Source of the DNA: Achromobacter spanius
GTDB taxonomy: Bacteria; Pseudomonadota; Gammaproteobacteria; Burkholderiales; Burkholderiaceae_B
DNA: 64,000 nt
Reading direction: 5' to 3'
Assembly (NCBI RefSeq): GCF_003994415.1
Contig: NZ_CP034689.1
Coordinates: 2,232,001 to 2,296,000 of the forward strand
In this document: piece after piece, positions 21,651 to 29,698 of the stretch
How the letters are laid out: each line of letters begins with the position of its first letter
Position numbering within the stretch: the first letter of the stretch is position 1
Notes under the pieces: model-generated
Databases searched by the model: none
What the model saw: only the letters and a program-made list of their open reading frames with translations
What the model was told of the DNA's origin: nothing
Program-made: the position numbers and the translations under genes

Positions 21651-22147
21651 GAAGGGAAGATATCTCTCCAACACTGTCTCAAGAGCAAACAGCGCACGAG
21701 AGCGATTTTCCGGCTGAAGCTGGATACCTGCCCAACCCAACGCCCTACGGCCTGCTGGCCAAGCTGCTGCGCAGCAAGGGCATCGACGTCGCACCAGGCC
21801 GCCCGGACTTCCGGGAATGGGTCGAAAAAGGCCTGACCGAGGACGAAGCGCTGGCCGCCGTCGAAGCCGCCCGTCAGTCCAAGCCCGCCCCGGAGCCGAT
21901 CCCCTGGCCGTACCTGGTCAAGGTCCTGACGACCATGCGCACCGCCGCCGACAACGTGCCGGACAAGCCGAAGCCGGGCGCCGCCCCGAAGCAGGACCAG
22001 GACCGCTGGTGGATGTCGAACGGCGGCATCGATCGCAAAGGCCGTGAAATCGGACTCTTCGCCCGTGGTGGCGAGGACTATCCGGCGTTCAAAGACCGCA
22101 TCTTCGAAGCCCTGCGCCAACGCGGCGCACAGGAGCAAGCCGCATGA
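21632..22147 (+). CDS. Phage replication protein, C-terminal part, 171 aa
   Basis: Begins inside the purine repeat, in a different frame from the upstream gene. The body has Y-G-L-L-A-K-L-L-R-S-K-G-I-D-V and A-L-A-A-V-E-A-A-R-Q-S-K-P, then P-W-P-Y-L-V-K-V-L-T-T-M-R, typical of the C-terminal domain of phage replication initiators that recruit helicase or loader. It ends W-W-M-S-N-G-G-I-D-R-K-G with an acidic/Phe tail. The two genes are likely a split or coupled initiator. Confidence 0.65.
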   Translation: MEGNGIGREDISPTLSQEQTAHESDFPAEAGYLPNPTPYGLLAKLLRSKGIDVAPGRPDFREWVEKGLTEDEALAAVEAARQSKPAPEPIPWPYLVKVLTTMRTAADNVPDKPKPGAAPKQDQDRWWMSNGGIDRKGREIGLFARGGEDYPAFKDRIFEALRQRGAQEQAA

Positions 22148-22626
22148 GCTACGCCAACGATGCCGCCCTCGTCTCGGGTCAAGCGCCAGGACATAACCCC
22201 CGCTTGTGCTGCGTCCGAGGCTGCATGCTGCCCGGATCCATCGCGGATAGCACCACGGGGTCATGCGACTGGTTTTGCCACCTGCACCACGGCGTGCCAT
22301 ACGCCGAGCAGGCGGGAATCACCACCCGGATGCACAACCGGCGCAACCTGTTCATCCTCGCCGGACGGCTGAAAAACGCCTACCCCGGCCAGCCCGTGCC
22401 GCAGGACGTGCTTGCGTGGCTGCGCCGGCACGACCGCAACGACTTCGCCGACGCCTACGTCAATTCAAAACGCAAGACTGCCCAATCCCTGGGCGACGCC
22501 ATGCTGCGCACGCTGGTCGCCGAATGCGCCACGTCGCAGAACCGCCTTACCGACCCTGACCAAAAATCCAAGGCCGCCCGCGAAAGCTGGCACAAGGCCG
22601 TTGACCTCGTGGGTGACCTCGCATGA
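22144..22626 (+). CDS. Phage protein with Cys/His cluster, 160 aa
   Basis: The N-terminal C-C-V-R-G-C-M-L-P-G-S and C-D-W-F-C-H-L-H-H-G form a probable zinc site (residues about 22-50). The C-terminal part is helical (D-V-L-A-W-L-R-R-H-D, S-L-G-D-A-M-L-R-T-L-V-A-E-C). It sits between the replication and RuvC-like genes with 4-base overlaps, so a DNA-replication role is likely but unproven. Confidence 0.6.
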   Translation: MSYANDAALVSGQAPGHNPRLCCVRGCMLPGSIADSTTGSCDWFCHLHHGVPYAEQAGITTRMHNRRNLFILAGRLKNAYPGQPVPQDVLAWLRRHDRNDFADAYVNSKRKTAQSLGDAMLRTLVAECATSQNRLTDPDQKSKAARESWHKAVDLVGDLA

Positions 22627-23351
22627 ACGACACCATCCTTTCCATGCCCGAGCTGGAGGCGTATGAGCCCTTTGCGGGCACTGCGCACTCGCCGTCTGTC
22701 GCGCGCGCGCACGTTTCGCGCCGCACCGTGACGCCGTGCATAACCTGCGCCATGCGTGGGCTGCGCGAGGATTGCCTCTCGTGTGCATTCTTCGAAGCTG
22801 ACGCCCAGGTGCGCCGGGAAGCTCCACCCCTGGGCCTGGATTCTGGCCAAGCCGGCCTGTTCGCCCCTGAGACGCCCGCGCCGGCGATCAACATCGGCAT
22901 CCTGGCGCTGGACCTGGGCACGAAGACGGGCTACGCGGTGCGCAAGCGTGACGGCAAGGTGGTGCACGGCACGCAGAGCTTTGCGCCGCGCAAGTCTTGG
23001 ACGGATGGCCAGCGCTGGCTGCGGTTTCAGTCCTGGCTTGGCCAGCTGCTGGACCTTCACCAGGTGGGCCGTATCGCCTACGAACACGTCAGCTTTCACG
23101 CCGGCGTCCGCGATGCGCACTGCTACGGCGCTTTCCGCGCCCTCGTGGAAATGGCCGCCGACCGCCGCAACATCGAGCTGGTGGGCACGAACGTCCAGAC
23201 CGTGAAAAAGCACTGGACGGGGAAGGGCGGGGCGGACAAGGCCACGATGATCGCGCAGGCGCGCGCCAGGGGGTTCCGTCCGGAGACGGACAACGATGCG
23301 GATGCATTGGCCGTGCTGGATTGGGCGGTCGCACAGGAGCGTGCAGCATGA
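22623..23351 (+). CDS. RuvC-like Holliday-junction resolvase with N-terminal zinc motif, 242 aa
   Basis: An N-terminal C-I-T-C-A-M-R-G-L and C-L-S-C-A-F-F cluster (residues about 39-55) precedes the nuclease domain. RuvC-fold catalytic positions are visible: L-A-L-D-L-G-T-K-T-G (first Asp), A-Y-E-H-V-S-F (Glu) and D-N-D-A-D-A-L-A-V-L-D-W-A (Asp pair). It would resolve branched DNA before packaging. The added Cys-rich N-terminus is not part of bacterial RuvC. Four-base overlaps with both neighbours place it in the rightward early operon. Confidence 0.82.
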   Translation: MNDTILSMPELEAYEPFAGTAHSPSVARAHVSRRTVTPCITCAMRGLREDCLSCAFFEADAQVRREAPPLGLDSGQAGLFAPETPAPAINIGILALDLGTKTGYAVRKRDGKVVHGTQSFAPRKSWTDGQRWLRFQSWLGQLLDLHQVGRIAYEHVSFHAGVRDAHCYGAFRALVEMAADRRNIELVGTNVQTVKKHWTGKGGADKATMIAQARARGFRPETDNDADALAVLDWAVAQERAA

Positions 23352-23731
23352 TTCAACGACTGAAACTGGCCTTGAAGGCCGCCGCCTACATCCTGCGCCA
23401 TGGCGCCGCTGGTGCTGATGCGCCGGCAATGACCGTCTTTCGAGTCCGCGCAGAGGGCGGGGCGTGGTCGTCCTGGTCCAGCGATCCGCGTACCGTCCAT
23501 GCGGCAATTGATGCCGGGGCACAGCACGAGTACCGCGAGTTGTTCGTGCTGCCGCCGCGTGGGGTGATTCCTGTTGTCGGCCGCGTGATTGATGGCGGTG
23601 TGCGGCTGAACCAGCATGGCAAGAAACTGCCGTCAGGAACCGCGCTATTCGGCACGCCTTACCCCGCGACCCGCGAGGAGAAGGAGACGCACGATTTCAT
23701 GGAATCCAAAGTTCGGGGGAAGTCAGCATGA
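23348..23731 (+). CDS. Hypothetical phage protein, 127 aa
   Basis: Starts M-I-Q-R-L-K-L-A-L-K-A-A-A-Y-I-L overlapping the resolvase stop. Contains F-R-V-R-A-E-G-G-A-W-S-S-W and R-E-L-F-V-L-P-P-R-G-V-I-P. No domain recognised. The frame and coupling support it as real. Confidence 0.6.
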   Translation: MIQRLKLALKAAAYILRHGAAGADAPAMTVFRVRAEGGAWSSWSSDPRTVHAAIDAGAQHEYRELFVLPPRGVIPVVGRVIDGGVRLNQHGKKLPSGTALFGTPYPATREEKETHDFMESKVRGKSA

Positions 23732-23862
23732 ACGGCTGGTGGATCGTCCTTGGCGGCCTGGGCTTTCTGGCGGCATGCGTGTGCCTCGCCATGTGGGGGC
23801 TGAAATCGGCATACCGGCGCGAAGCCGAAGAACACGGAGATAAAGATGGCCCGAACCCCTGA
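23728..23862 (+). CDS. Small single-span membrane protein, 44 aa
   Basis: M-N-G-W-W-I-V-L-G-G-L-G-F-L-A-A-C-V-C-L then a polar tail (Y-R-R-E-A-E-E-H-G-D-K). Start overlaps the upstream stop (ATGA). The 3' end overlaps the next gene by 17 bases. Too short for family assignment. Confidence 0.55.
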   Translation: MNGWWIVLGGLGFLAACVCLAMWGLKSAYRREAEEHGDKDGPNP

Positions 23863-24211
23863 CGAAAACATCATCGCCCGCAAGGCGCGCAACGAATGTG
23901 CCCGAAAGCTGCGCCGCCTGGGCTACCGCTTCGCCAAGGAAGCCGCAACCGAAGCCGAAATCGTCGCGGCCATCCACCGGAACACGGCCTGGCCACGGCC
24001 TGATCGCGGCGACGCCATCAGCTACCTGCAACGGTTCGCCAGCATGCCCGACGGTGTGCCCGCACCCAGCCGCCAGCACGACGCCCTGCACGCGCCGGTC
24101 TACACGCCGGACCGCTGGATCCGCGCTGCTGCCGCCCGTGCAGCCCAGGCCCAGCGGCCCCTGGTCCACGCCGTCAGCCGCGTCGAGAACCGGGGAGGGA
24201 CCGAACCATGA
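23846..24211 (+). CDS. Hypothetical phage protein, 121 aa
   Basis: Basic N-terminus with N-I-I-A-R-K-A-R-N-E-C-A-R-K-L-R-R-L-G-Y, then Y-L-Q-R-F-A-S-M-P. GGAGATAAAG lies just before the ATG. Possibly nucleic-acid binding by charge only. Part of the rightward early operon. Confidence 0.55.
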   Translation: MARTPDENIIARKARNECARKLRRLGYRFAKEAATEAEIVAAIHRNTAWPRPDRGDAISYLQRFASMPDGVPAPSRQHDALHAPVYTPDRWIRAAAARAAQAQRPLVHAVSRVENRGGTEP

Positions 24212-24477
24212 CGCCCATCACGCCCGCGCCGCCCATCGATTGGAACCGCGTGTTTCTCACCCTACGCGGGGAGGGGTACACCATGCACGACGTGGCGGCC
24301 TACACCGGGATACCCAGGGTGACCATGATCGGATGGGCGCAGGGCTCGGAGCCTCGGCACCAGGACGGGGAAACCGTAATCCGGTTCTGGAGCGAGACCA
24401 CGCAGTTGCCGCGTGAATCGCTTCCCACACGTCGGAATGACGTTTTCTCCAGCAGGTTGGCTCAGTCCAGAGGCTAA
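24208..24477 (+). CDS. Small helix-turn-helix protein, 89 aa
   Basis: Residues about 25-50 (Y-T-M-H-D-V-A-A-Y-T-G-I-P-R-V-T-M-I-G-W-A-Q-G) look like an HTH of the kind found in phage delayed-early regulators. It is the last gene before the structural block, the place where a late antiterminator or activator is usual. Whether it controls late genes is inference. Its 3' end carries a small hairpin followed by T residues (24429-24446) and the first copy of the 19-bp repeat. Confidence 0.6.
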   Translation: MTPITPAPPIDWNRVFLTLRGEGYTMHDVAAYTGIPRVTMIGWAQGSEPRHQDGETVIRFWSETTQLPRESLPTRRNDVFSSRLAQSRG

Positions 24478-24494
24478 AAAGTCGGGATTCCGAC
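24476..24494. repeat. Dispersed 19-bp hairpin repeat, copy 1
   Basis: AAAAAGTCGGGATTCCGAC. GTCGG and CCGAC can pair around GATT. On the minus strand it reads as a hairpin followed by five T. Identical copies lie at 28069-28087 and 41699-41717. Confidence 0.85.
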
Positions 24495-24548
24495 CACAGC
24501 CGAGAACCACAATCGGCTCCGATCTTCTGCCAACAGACGGAGCCAACC

Positions 24549-24926
24549 ATGACCCGCCGCAACCTGAATGTCCAGACCCCGGGCGAATCCGCCCCGGCCA
24601 GCCCCGCCAGCCAAGACGACAGCACCCAGACCCCGGGCGAATCCGTAGCGGACACGAGCGCCGGCACTGACCAAGCTGCGGCGGATGCCTTGGCGGCGCA
24701 GGACGAACTGAAGCTTGCTCAGCAGCGTATCCAGGAACAGGATGCGGAAATCGCGCTGTTGCGCGCCAGCCAGACCGCCGCGTCCGGCACTACCACCACC
24801 AAGCCTGGCGCGCCGCGCGACTACCGCCGCATGCGCGCCGAAGACATCGACGCCACCAAACTCACCGCGCCCGTGCTATCCGCCGATGGCTGGGTCGTGC
24901 CCAATCCGCCCGAGAAAAAGGCGTAG
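24549..24926 (+). CDS. Hypothetical phage protein, first of the structural block, 125 aa
   Basis: The N-terminal third is Ser/Thr/Pro-rich with Q-T-P-G-E-S twice, encoded by a perfect 19-bp direct repeat (24573-24591 and 24627-24645). The middle is a likely coiled coil (L-K-L-A-Q-Q-R-I-Q-E-Q-D-A-E-I-A-L-L) and the end has Y-R-R-M-R-A-E-D-I-D. It is likely a minor virion or assembly protein by position. Confidence 0.6.
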   Translation: MTRRNLNVQTPGESAPASPASQDDSTQTPGESVADTSAGTDQAAADALAAQDELKLAQQRIQEQDAEIALLRASQTAASGTTTTKPGAPRDYRRMRAEDIDATKLTAPVLSADGWVVPNPPEKKA

Positions 24927-24928
24927 CC

Positions 24929-25297
24929 ATGGGCAGCATCGGCAAGACGATCAAGAAGGTGGCGGGTGTCGTCAACAAGATCGATCCGATCGGCAAGGCC
25001 GTGGACAAGCAGCTCAACAAGGCCGGCTTGCCCACCGCCAGCGATTTCGGCGACATGCTCGGCGGTGCAGAGAAGCCGGATGCGCCGGATGCATCTACCG
25101 CTCAGGCCGATGCCACCAAGACCGTCGCGGATGAACAGCAGGCGTCTGAGAACGAGGCTGCTGCCCTGGCCAACGCCAAAGCGGCCGAGCGGGCGAAACA
25201 ACGCCGCGCAGGCAGCCTGCTGGCCGGTGGTGCTCCCGCCAGCACCGCGCAAACATCATCGGTTCTCGCCTATGGCAAGGGCCGACTCGGGGAGTAA
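24929..25297 (+). CDS. Phage protein upstream of the portal, 122 aa
   Basis: Starts M-G-S-I-G-K-T-I-K-K-V-A-G-V-V-N-K-I-D-P-I-G-K (two lysine-rich blocks), then an Ala/Glu-rich helix (E-N-E-A-A-A-L-A-N-A-K-A-A-E-R) and ends in L-L-A-G-G-A-P-A-S. This kind of protein commonly precedes the connector gene in T7-like phages and may be a virion component. Two-base gap to its upstream neighbour. Confidence 0.6.
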   Translation: MGSIGKTIKKVAGVVNKIDPIGKAVDKQLNKAGLPTASDFGDMLGGAEKPDAPDASTAQADATKTVADEQQASENEAAALANAKAAERAKQRRAGSLLAGGAPASTAQTSSVLAYGKGRLGE

Positions 25298-25303
25298 GCC
25301 GCC

Positions 25304-26932
25304 GTGTCAAACGACAGCGTGGCAGTTGAAGTTATCCGCCGGCTTGGCGTCCTGAAGGGGCTGCGTTCCAAGCATGAACAGACGTGGCGGGACTGCTACG
25401 ACTATTCCTTTCCCATCAGATCCCAAGGCTTTAACGGCGACACGGAAGATATTTCCGGCGTCCAGTCCAAGCGAGCCGAGTTGTGCGACACCACCAGCAC
25501 GGATTCGGGACGCCAGTTGGCTTCCGGCATCCAGACGGGTGTCACCCCAGCGAATTCGCGCTGGTTCGGCATGACGGTCTGGAAAGAAGTGGACGACGAA
25601 AAGACATGGCTGGATGAGTCGGCGGACAGCCTCTGGAAAGCTATCCACGCCAGCAACTTCGATGCGGACTCGTTCGAATGCATGCTGGATATTGTCGCCG
25701 TCGGCTGGTTCGTGCTCTTCATCGGCGAGAGCGTCGATGAAGATGGATCGATCAACGGATTTCACTTTGAGCAGTGGCCAACGTCTCAGTGCTACTGCGC
25801 CGCCTCTAAGCCTGGCGGCCCGATCGATACGGTGTATCGCCCTTACACGCTGACAGTCGAGCAATGCGTTTCCGAGTTCGGCATCGGCAACGTCTCGGAG
25901 AAAGTGCGGGATCTGTACGAAAACGAGAAGTTCGACGAGCCGGTAAACCTGACCCATGCAATCTACCCGCGCCGCGAAGGCCGCGCGGGTGCGGTGCGGG
26001 CCAAGAACATGCCGTTTGCGTCCGTGCATGTCGACTGCGACAGCAAGGCCACCATGCGGGAATCCGGCTACCACGAGCGGCCCTTCACCGCACCGCGCTG
26101 GACGCTGATCCCGCAGTCCAGCTATGCCATCGGCCCCATGTTCGATGCGCTGCCCGACGTCAAGTCGCTCAACAAGCTTTCCAAGATGGAACTTGCCGCC
26201 GTCGACCTGGCCGTGTCCGGCATGTGGATCGCCAAGGATGACGGCGTGCTAAACCCCCAGACCGTCAAAGTGGGCCCGCGCAAGATCATCGTGGCCAACG
26301 ACACCGACAGCATGAAGGCGCTGCAAACCGGTGCCGACTTCAACGTGTCGTTCACGAAAAAGGAGCAGTTGCAGGCTCAGATCCGCAAAACGCTGATGGC
26401 CGACCAATTGCCACCGATGGAAGGACAGCCGCGCACGGCCACTGAGTTCCATGTGCGGGTCAACCTTATCCGTCAGCTACTCGGCCCGGTCTATGGTCGC
26501 CTGCAAGCTGAATACCTGCAGCCGCTGATCGCGCGCTGTTTCGGCCTCGCATTCCGGGGCGGTCTCTTCGACCCTCCGCCGCAGTCGCTAGCCGGGCGGC
26601 CCTACACAGTGGTCTACCTGTCTCCCATGGCCAAGAGCCAGAAAATGGAGGAAGTCAGCGCCATCGAGGGCAGTTTTGCTTCGGTGGCAGCGCTGGCGCA
26701 GGAAAAGGGCGACCCCACAGTCTGGGACAGCTTTGACGTGGACGAAGGTGTGCGCCTGGCTGCGGATGGTCGCGGCATCCCGGCGAAGCTTATCCGGAGC
26801 CCGGAACAAGTGGCGGCGATCCGAAAGCAACGCGCAGAAATGCAACAGGAGGCACAGCAGCAGGCCATGCAGGACCAGATCGGCATGGAGGCCGCTAGCG
26901 CGTCTGTCCAGCAAGCGGCGACCAACCAATGA
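25304..26932 (+). CDS. Portal / head-to-tail connector, 542 aa
   Basis: T7 gp8-like connector by length (T7 gp8 is 536 aa) and by motifs: N-terminal helix with W-R-D-C-Y-D-Y-S-F-P, Q-L-A-S-G-I-Q-T-G-V-T-P and F-G-M-T. It forms the dodecameric ring at the head vertex through which DNA enters and leaves. The C-terminal ~50 residues are Gln/Ala-rich. Start is TTG or GTG-type at 25304 (GTG), six bases after the previous stop. Confidence 0.88.
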   Translation: MSNDSVAVEVIRRLGVLKGLRSKHEQTWRDCYDYSFPIRSQGFNGDTEDISGVQSKRAELCDTTSTDSGRQLASGIQTGVTPANSRWFGMTVWKEVDDEKTWLDESADSLWKAIHASNFDADSFECMLDIVAVGWFVLFIGESVDEDGSINGFHFEQWPTSQCYCAASKPGGPIDTVYRPYTLTVEQCVSEFGIGNVSEKVRDLYENEKFDEPVNLTHAIYPRREGRAGAVRAKNMPFASVHVDCDSKATMRESGYHERPFTAPRWTLIPQSSYAIGPMFDALPDVKSLNKLSKMELAAVDLAVSGMWIAKDDGVLNPQTVKVGPRKIIVANDTDSMKALQTGADFNVSFTKKEQLQAQIRKTLMADQLPPMEGQPRTATEFHVRVNLIRQLLGPVYGRLQAEYLQPLIARCFGLAFRGGLFDPPPQSLAGRPYTVVYLSPMAKSQKMEEVSAIEGSFASVAALAQEKGDPTVWDSFDVDEGVRLAADGRGIPAKLIRSPEQVAAIRKQRAEMQQEAQQQAMQDQIGMEAASASVQQAATNQ

Positions 26933-27162
26933 GCGTAGATCCGTCGGTTTACAAGGCGATCTTCGAAGACGACCGGCGCGGCGCGGCGGTGTTGGAAGAC
27001 CTGGTGCGCCGATTCTCCCGGCCCGCCGCGACCGAGGGCGGCATCGACGCCGTGCTCAAAACCTACCAACGCGACGGCATGCGCCAGGTGTGCGAATTCA
27101 TCGTTACGCAGATAAACCGGGCGAACGGCGTCCCGGACCCTAACGCCGACCAAGGAGAGTAA
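26929..27162 (+). CDS. Hypothetical protein between portal and scaffold, 77 aa
   Basis: Begins M-S-V-D-P-S-V-Y-K-A-I-F-E-D-D-R-R-G and overlaps the portal stop by 4 bases. Contains L-E-D-L-V-R-R-F-S and V-C-E-F-I-V-T-Q-I-N. This small acidic/helical protein is a regular item at this place in related gene clusters. Function unknown. Confidence 0.65.
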   Translation: MSVDPSVYKAIFEDDRRGAAVLEDLVRRFSRPAATEGGIDAVLKTYQRDGMRQVCEFIVTQINRANGVPDPNADQGE

Positions 27163-27165
27163 ACA

Positions 27166-28062
27166 ATGTGGAAACGTCATTTCCCGGTCATGAACGAAGC
27201 CGGCGCGGAGGGTGGTGGCGGCGGTGGTGGCGATGCCGCGGCCGCTGGCTCCGACGCCAGTAGCACGGTTGCACAAGACCCTGCAGCCGCTGCCGCCACC
27301 GCCAAAGTTGCTGAAGCCGGGGCGGATCAATCGCTGCTGTCCAAGGGCGCAGGCACCGACACATCCACGCCAGGCGACTGGATCCCCGAAAAGTTCCAGA
27401 TCAAGAACGAAGCCGGCGACCTGGATATCGAGGCGTCCGCGCGAAAGCTGGCCGAGAGCTATGGCCACCTGGAAAAGCGCAACGGCTCCGCGGATGCGCC
27501 TCCCAAAACCCATACCGACTACGCGATCACCCCGCCGGACGCTTTCAAGGACATTGACGTCCGGTCCGATCCCGACATGGGCGAGTTTCTGGAAAGCGCG
27601 CATAAAGCGGGCATGTCGCAAAAGCAGATCGACGTCGTAATGGATGCCTACTTCAAGATGGCGCCGAAGCTGGCCCAGGGTGCTGCGGAGTTCGACCAAG
27701 AACAGGCTACCGAGCACCTGCAGGCAAAGTGGGGAACCGGCCGCGAGTTTGAGCGGCACGCAGGCCTGGCCCACGCGGCGACCAGCGCCGCTATCCAGAA
27801 ATCCGGCGTCAGCATGGAAGAAGTGGAGCAGTCCGGCCTGGGCAATCACCCCGTGTTCCTGCGTCTCATGGCGGGCCTGGGTTCCGAGTTCCAGGAAGAC
27901 CGGCCCGTCGGCGGCCATGCCCAGCGCGTCACGGAAGACTCCGTGCGCGAAATGGAACTGTCCGAGGCATACCGCAACCCGCGCCACCCCCAGCACGATG
28001 CAGTCAGCAAGCAGGTTCGCGCCTACTACGAACGCAGGCACGGCACCGAAGCCGTGATGTAG
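27166..28062 (+). CDS. Capsid assembly scaffold protein, 298 aa
   Basis: Ala/Gly/Ser-rich disordered N-terminus, then P-E-K-F-Q-I-K-N-E-A-G-D-L-D and L-A-E-S-Y-G-H-L-E-K-R, a helical middle and a basic C-terminal end (V-R-A-Y-Y-E-R-R-H). Length (T7 gp9 is 307 aa), composition and location between portal and capsid identify a scaffold. It guides shell assembly and leaves before DNA fills the head. Confidence 0.82.
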   Translation: MWKRHFPVMNEAGAEGGGGGGGDAAAAGSDASSTVAQDPAAAAATAKVAEAGADQSLLSKGAGTDTSTPGDWIPEKFQIKNEAGDLDIEASARKLAESYGHLEKRNGSADAPPKTHTDYAITPPDAFKDIDVRSDPDMGEFLESAHKAGMSQKQIDVVMDAYFKMAPKLAQGAAEFDQEQATEHLQAKWGTGREFERHAGLAHAATSAAIQKSGVSMEEVEQSGLGNHPVFLRLMAGLGSEFQEDRPVGGHAQRVTEDSVREMELSEAYRNPRHPQHDAVSKQVRAYYERRHGTEAVM

Positions 28063-28068
28063 CACCTC

Positions 28069-28087
28069 AAAAAGTCGGGATTCCGAC
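28069..28087. repeat. Dispersed 19-bp hairpin repeat, copy 2
   Basis: Identical to 24476-24494. It lies in the 198-base noncoding gap between the scaffold and capsid genes, seven bases after the scaffold stop. The rest of this gap (28088-28260) shows no ORF. It may hold a capsid promoter or leader, with GGAG before the capsid ATG. Confidence 0.85.
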
Positions 28088-28260
28088 ACCCCTCAAGCGT
28101 GACCATTGCGGGCATTCAACCGGCCCGCATGGCACGCGGACAACCGGAAAGAGCCCTCCCAGTGGTGCGGTAGCCGGCAGCAGTGGGCGACTCCCGGGCC
28201 CGGAAATCCGGACAACCCGAAAGGCGAATTGAACAGACCAATTTCCCTTTGGAGTTTTCC

Positions 28261-29130
28261 ATGTCCAATACGATCACCCAAGCATTCGTCGTCCAGTGGG
28301 ACAACCAAATCCGTCTGCAAGCCCAGCAGATGGAATCCCGCCTTGCCGGTTCGGTCCATGACCGCGGCAACATCACTGGTGAATCGTTCACGGCCAACCG
28401 CCTGGCGCCGCTGGACGACATGCCCGAGAACACGGTGCGCCACGGCGACACCGTTTTTTCCGAAGCCACCCACAGCACGCGCGTTGCGCTGATGCGCGAT
28501 TTCTTCCAAGCGCTGCCGGTCGACCGCAACGACGAACCGAAGCTGCTGGCCAACCCGCTGTCTGGCTCCTACAACCAGTCATTGGTTTCGTCGCACAACC
28601 GCCGTAAGGACGACATCATCTTCAAGGCACTGATCGGCAATGCTCAGACCAAGGAAGGCGCACAGATTGCGCTGCCGTCGTCGCAGATCATCGCTGCCGG
28701 CGGCACGGGATTCACCAAGGCCAAGCTGATCCTGGCCCGCAAGATGTTCCGCAAGAACGAAGCCGATCAGCACGCGGGCGAGCAACTGAACATCGTCTAC
28801 ACGTCCGACATGCTGGAAGACATCCTCGCGGACACGACGCTCACCAGCGCTGACTTCCTGGCCGTGAAGATGCTCCAAGACGGCGACGTCGCTGGCCGCT
28901 GGATGGGCTTCAAGTGGATCCCGTACGAGGCCGTGCAGGTCACCGGCGGCACCACGGCGCGCATCGCGGCCTGGACCAATAGCGCCCTGCACTTCGGCTC
29001 TGGCTACGTGGAAGGCACGGCAGGCCGCCGCAAGGACAAAAAGAACCTGATGCAGGTGGATATGGCCGCTTCCCACGGCGCGGTGCGCGTCGAGGAAGAG
29101 AAAGTCGTCGCCATCGACTTCGTCATCTAA
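28261..29130 (+). CDS. Major capsid protein, 289 aa
   Basis: Start chosen at M-S-N-T-I-T-Q-A-F-V-V-Q-W-D-N-Q after TTTGGAGTTTTCC. Contains N-R-L-A-P-L-D-D-M-P, a central F-T-K-A-K-L-I-L-A-R-K-M-F helix and C-terminal V-D-M-A-A-S-H-G-A-V-R-V-E, as in capsid proteins of several temperate podoviruses. Expected HK97 fold. It lacks a C-terminal Ig-like extension. The upstream open frame to 28183 is noncoding leader. Confidence 0.85.
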   Translation: MSNTITQAFVVQWDNQIRLQAQQMESRLAGSVHDRGNITGESFTANRLAPLDDMPENTVRHGDTVFSEATHSTRVALMRDFFQALPVDRNDEPKLLANPLSGSYNQSLVSSHNRRKDDIIFKALIGNAQTKEGAQIALPSSQIIAAGGTGFTKAKLILARKMFRKNEADQHAGEQLNIVYTSDMLEDILADTTLTSADFLAVKMLQDGDVAGRWMGFKWIPYEAVQVTGGTTARIAAWTNSALHFGSGYVEGTAGRRKDKKNLMQVDMAASHGAVRVEEEKVVAIDFVI

Positions 29131-29157
29131 CGCATCGCATCGATCAAGGAGAACACC

Positions 29158-29616
29158 ATGGCTGAAGTCAATAGCGTTCAGGCGCAGAAAGTGGCGGACC
29201 GCAAGAAGTTGATGCCCGCTGAATCCCACGGCCGCCAGCGCGTGCTGGTTGCTACCCTCCCGGCGGTCCATGCCGCCTATGCCGTGAATGACACCATCCT
29301 GCTCGGCACGGTGCCGGTCAATTCGCGGTTTCTGACGGGCGCCGTGGCGTCGGTTGGCGGAGCCGGCACTGCCAGTTCGGTTGTGGGCATCGGTATCCGC
29401 AACGCCAAGACGCAGGTTGTTATCGATGCCGACGGCGTGGCCGATGGCGTGGACATTTCGGCGGCCGGGAAGATCGCGGCCGACACCGGCGTACTGGTGG
29501 CCGCCGCTGCCGACTACATCACGCCGGCTGATGTCGAGGTTTACGCGACGGTCCTGGGGGCTGTGCTGGCTGCCAACCAGCAGATCCGCTTCGAAATTCC
29601 GTACGTCACGGACTGA
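29158..29616 (+). CDS. Probable head decoration / minor capsid protein, 152 aa
   Basis: Beta-rich small protein with V-N-D-T-I-L-L-G-T-V-P-V-N-S-R-F and G-I-G-I-R-N-A-K-T-Q-V-V-I-D, directly after the capsid gene with its own AAGGAG ribosome site. Position and composition suggest a head stabilising protein. A terminator follows. Confidence 0.65.
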   Translation: MAEVNSVQAQKVADRKKLMPAESHGRQRVLVATLPAVHAAYAVNDTILLGTVPVNSRFLTGAVASVGGAGTASSVVGIGIRNAKTQVVIDADGVADGVDISAAGKIAADTGVLVAAAADYITPADVEVYATVLGAVLAANQQIRFEIPYVTD

Positions 29617-29658
29617 TCGTAACGGTGGTCATCCTCCCTGGTTTCCAGGTGGAAGTTG

Positions 29659-29683
29659 CCGGGGGCTAGTCCCCCGGTTTTTT
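29659..29683 (+). terminator. Intrinsic terminator after the capsid genes
   Basis: CCGGGGG, loop CTAGT, CCCCCGG then six T. A strong stem between the head genes and the tail genes, comparable in place to T7 Tphi after the capsid gene. It may be partly read through to adjust capsid versus tail expression. Confidence 0.9.
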
Positions 29684-29698
29684 ATTTCAGGTGTCGAA

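Noticed and set aside
24413..24670. ORF spanning hairpin repeat copy 1 (contains G-W-L-S-P-E-A-K-K-S-G-F)
   Set aside because: It overlaps two better-supported genes in another frame and has no ribosome site; similar frames recur wherever the repeat occurs, so it is probably a by-product of the repeat.
26614..28089. A 491-codon minus-strand frame opposite portal and scaffold genes
   Set aside because: Composition is that of a GC-rich shadow frame, no ribosome site or known motif, and the plus-strand genes are well identified.
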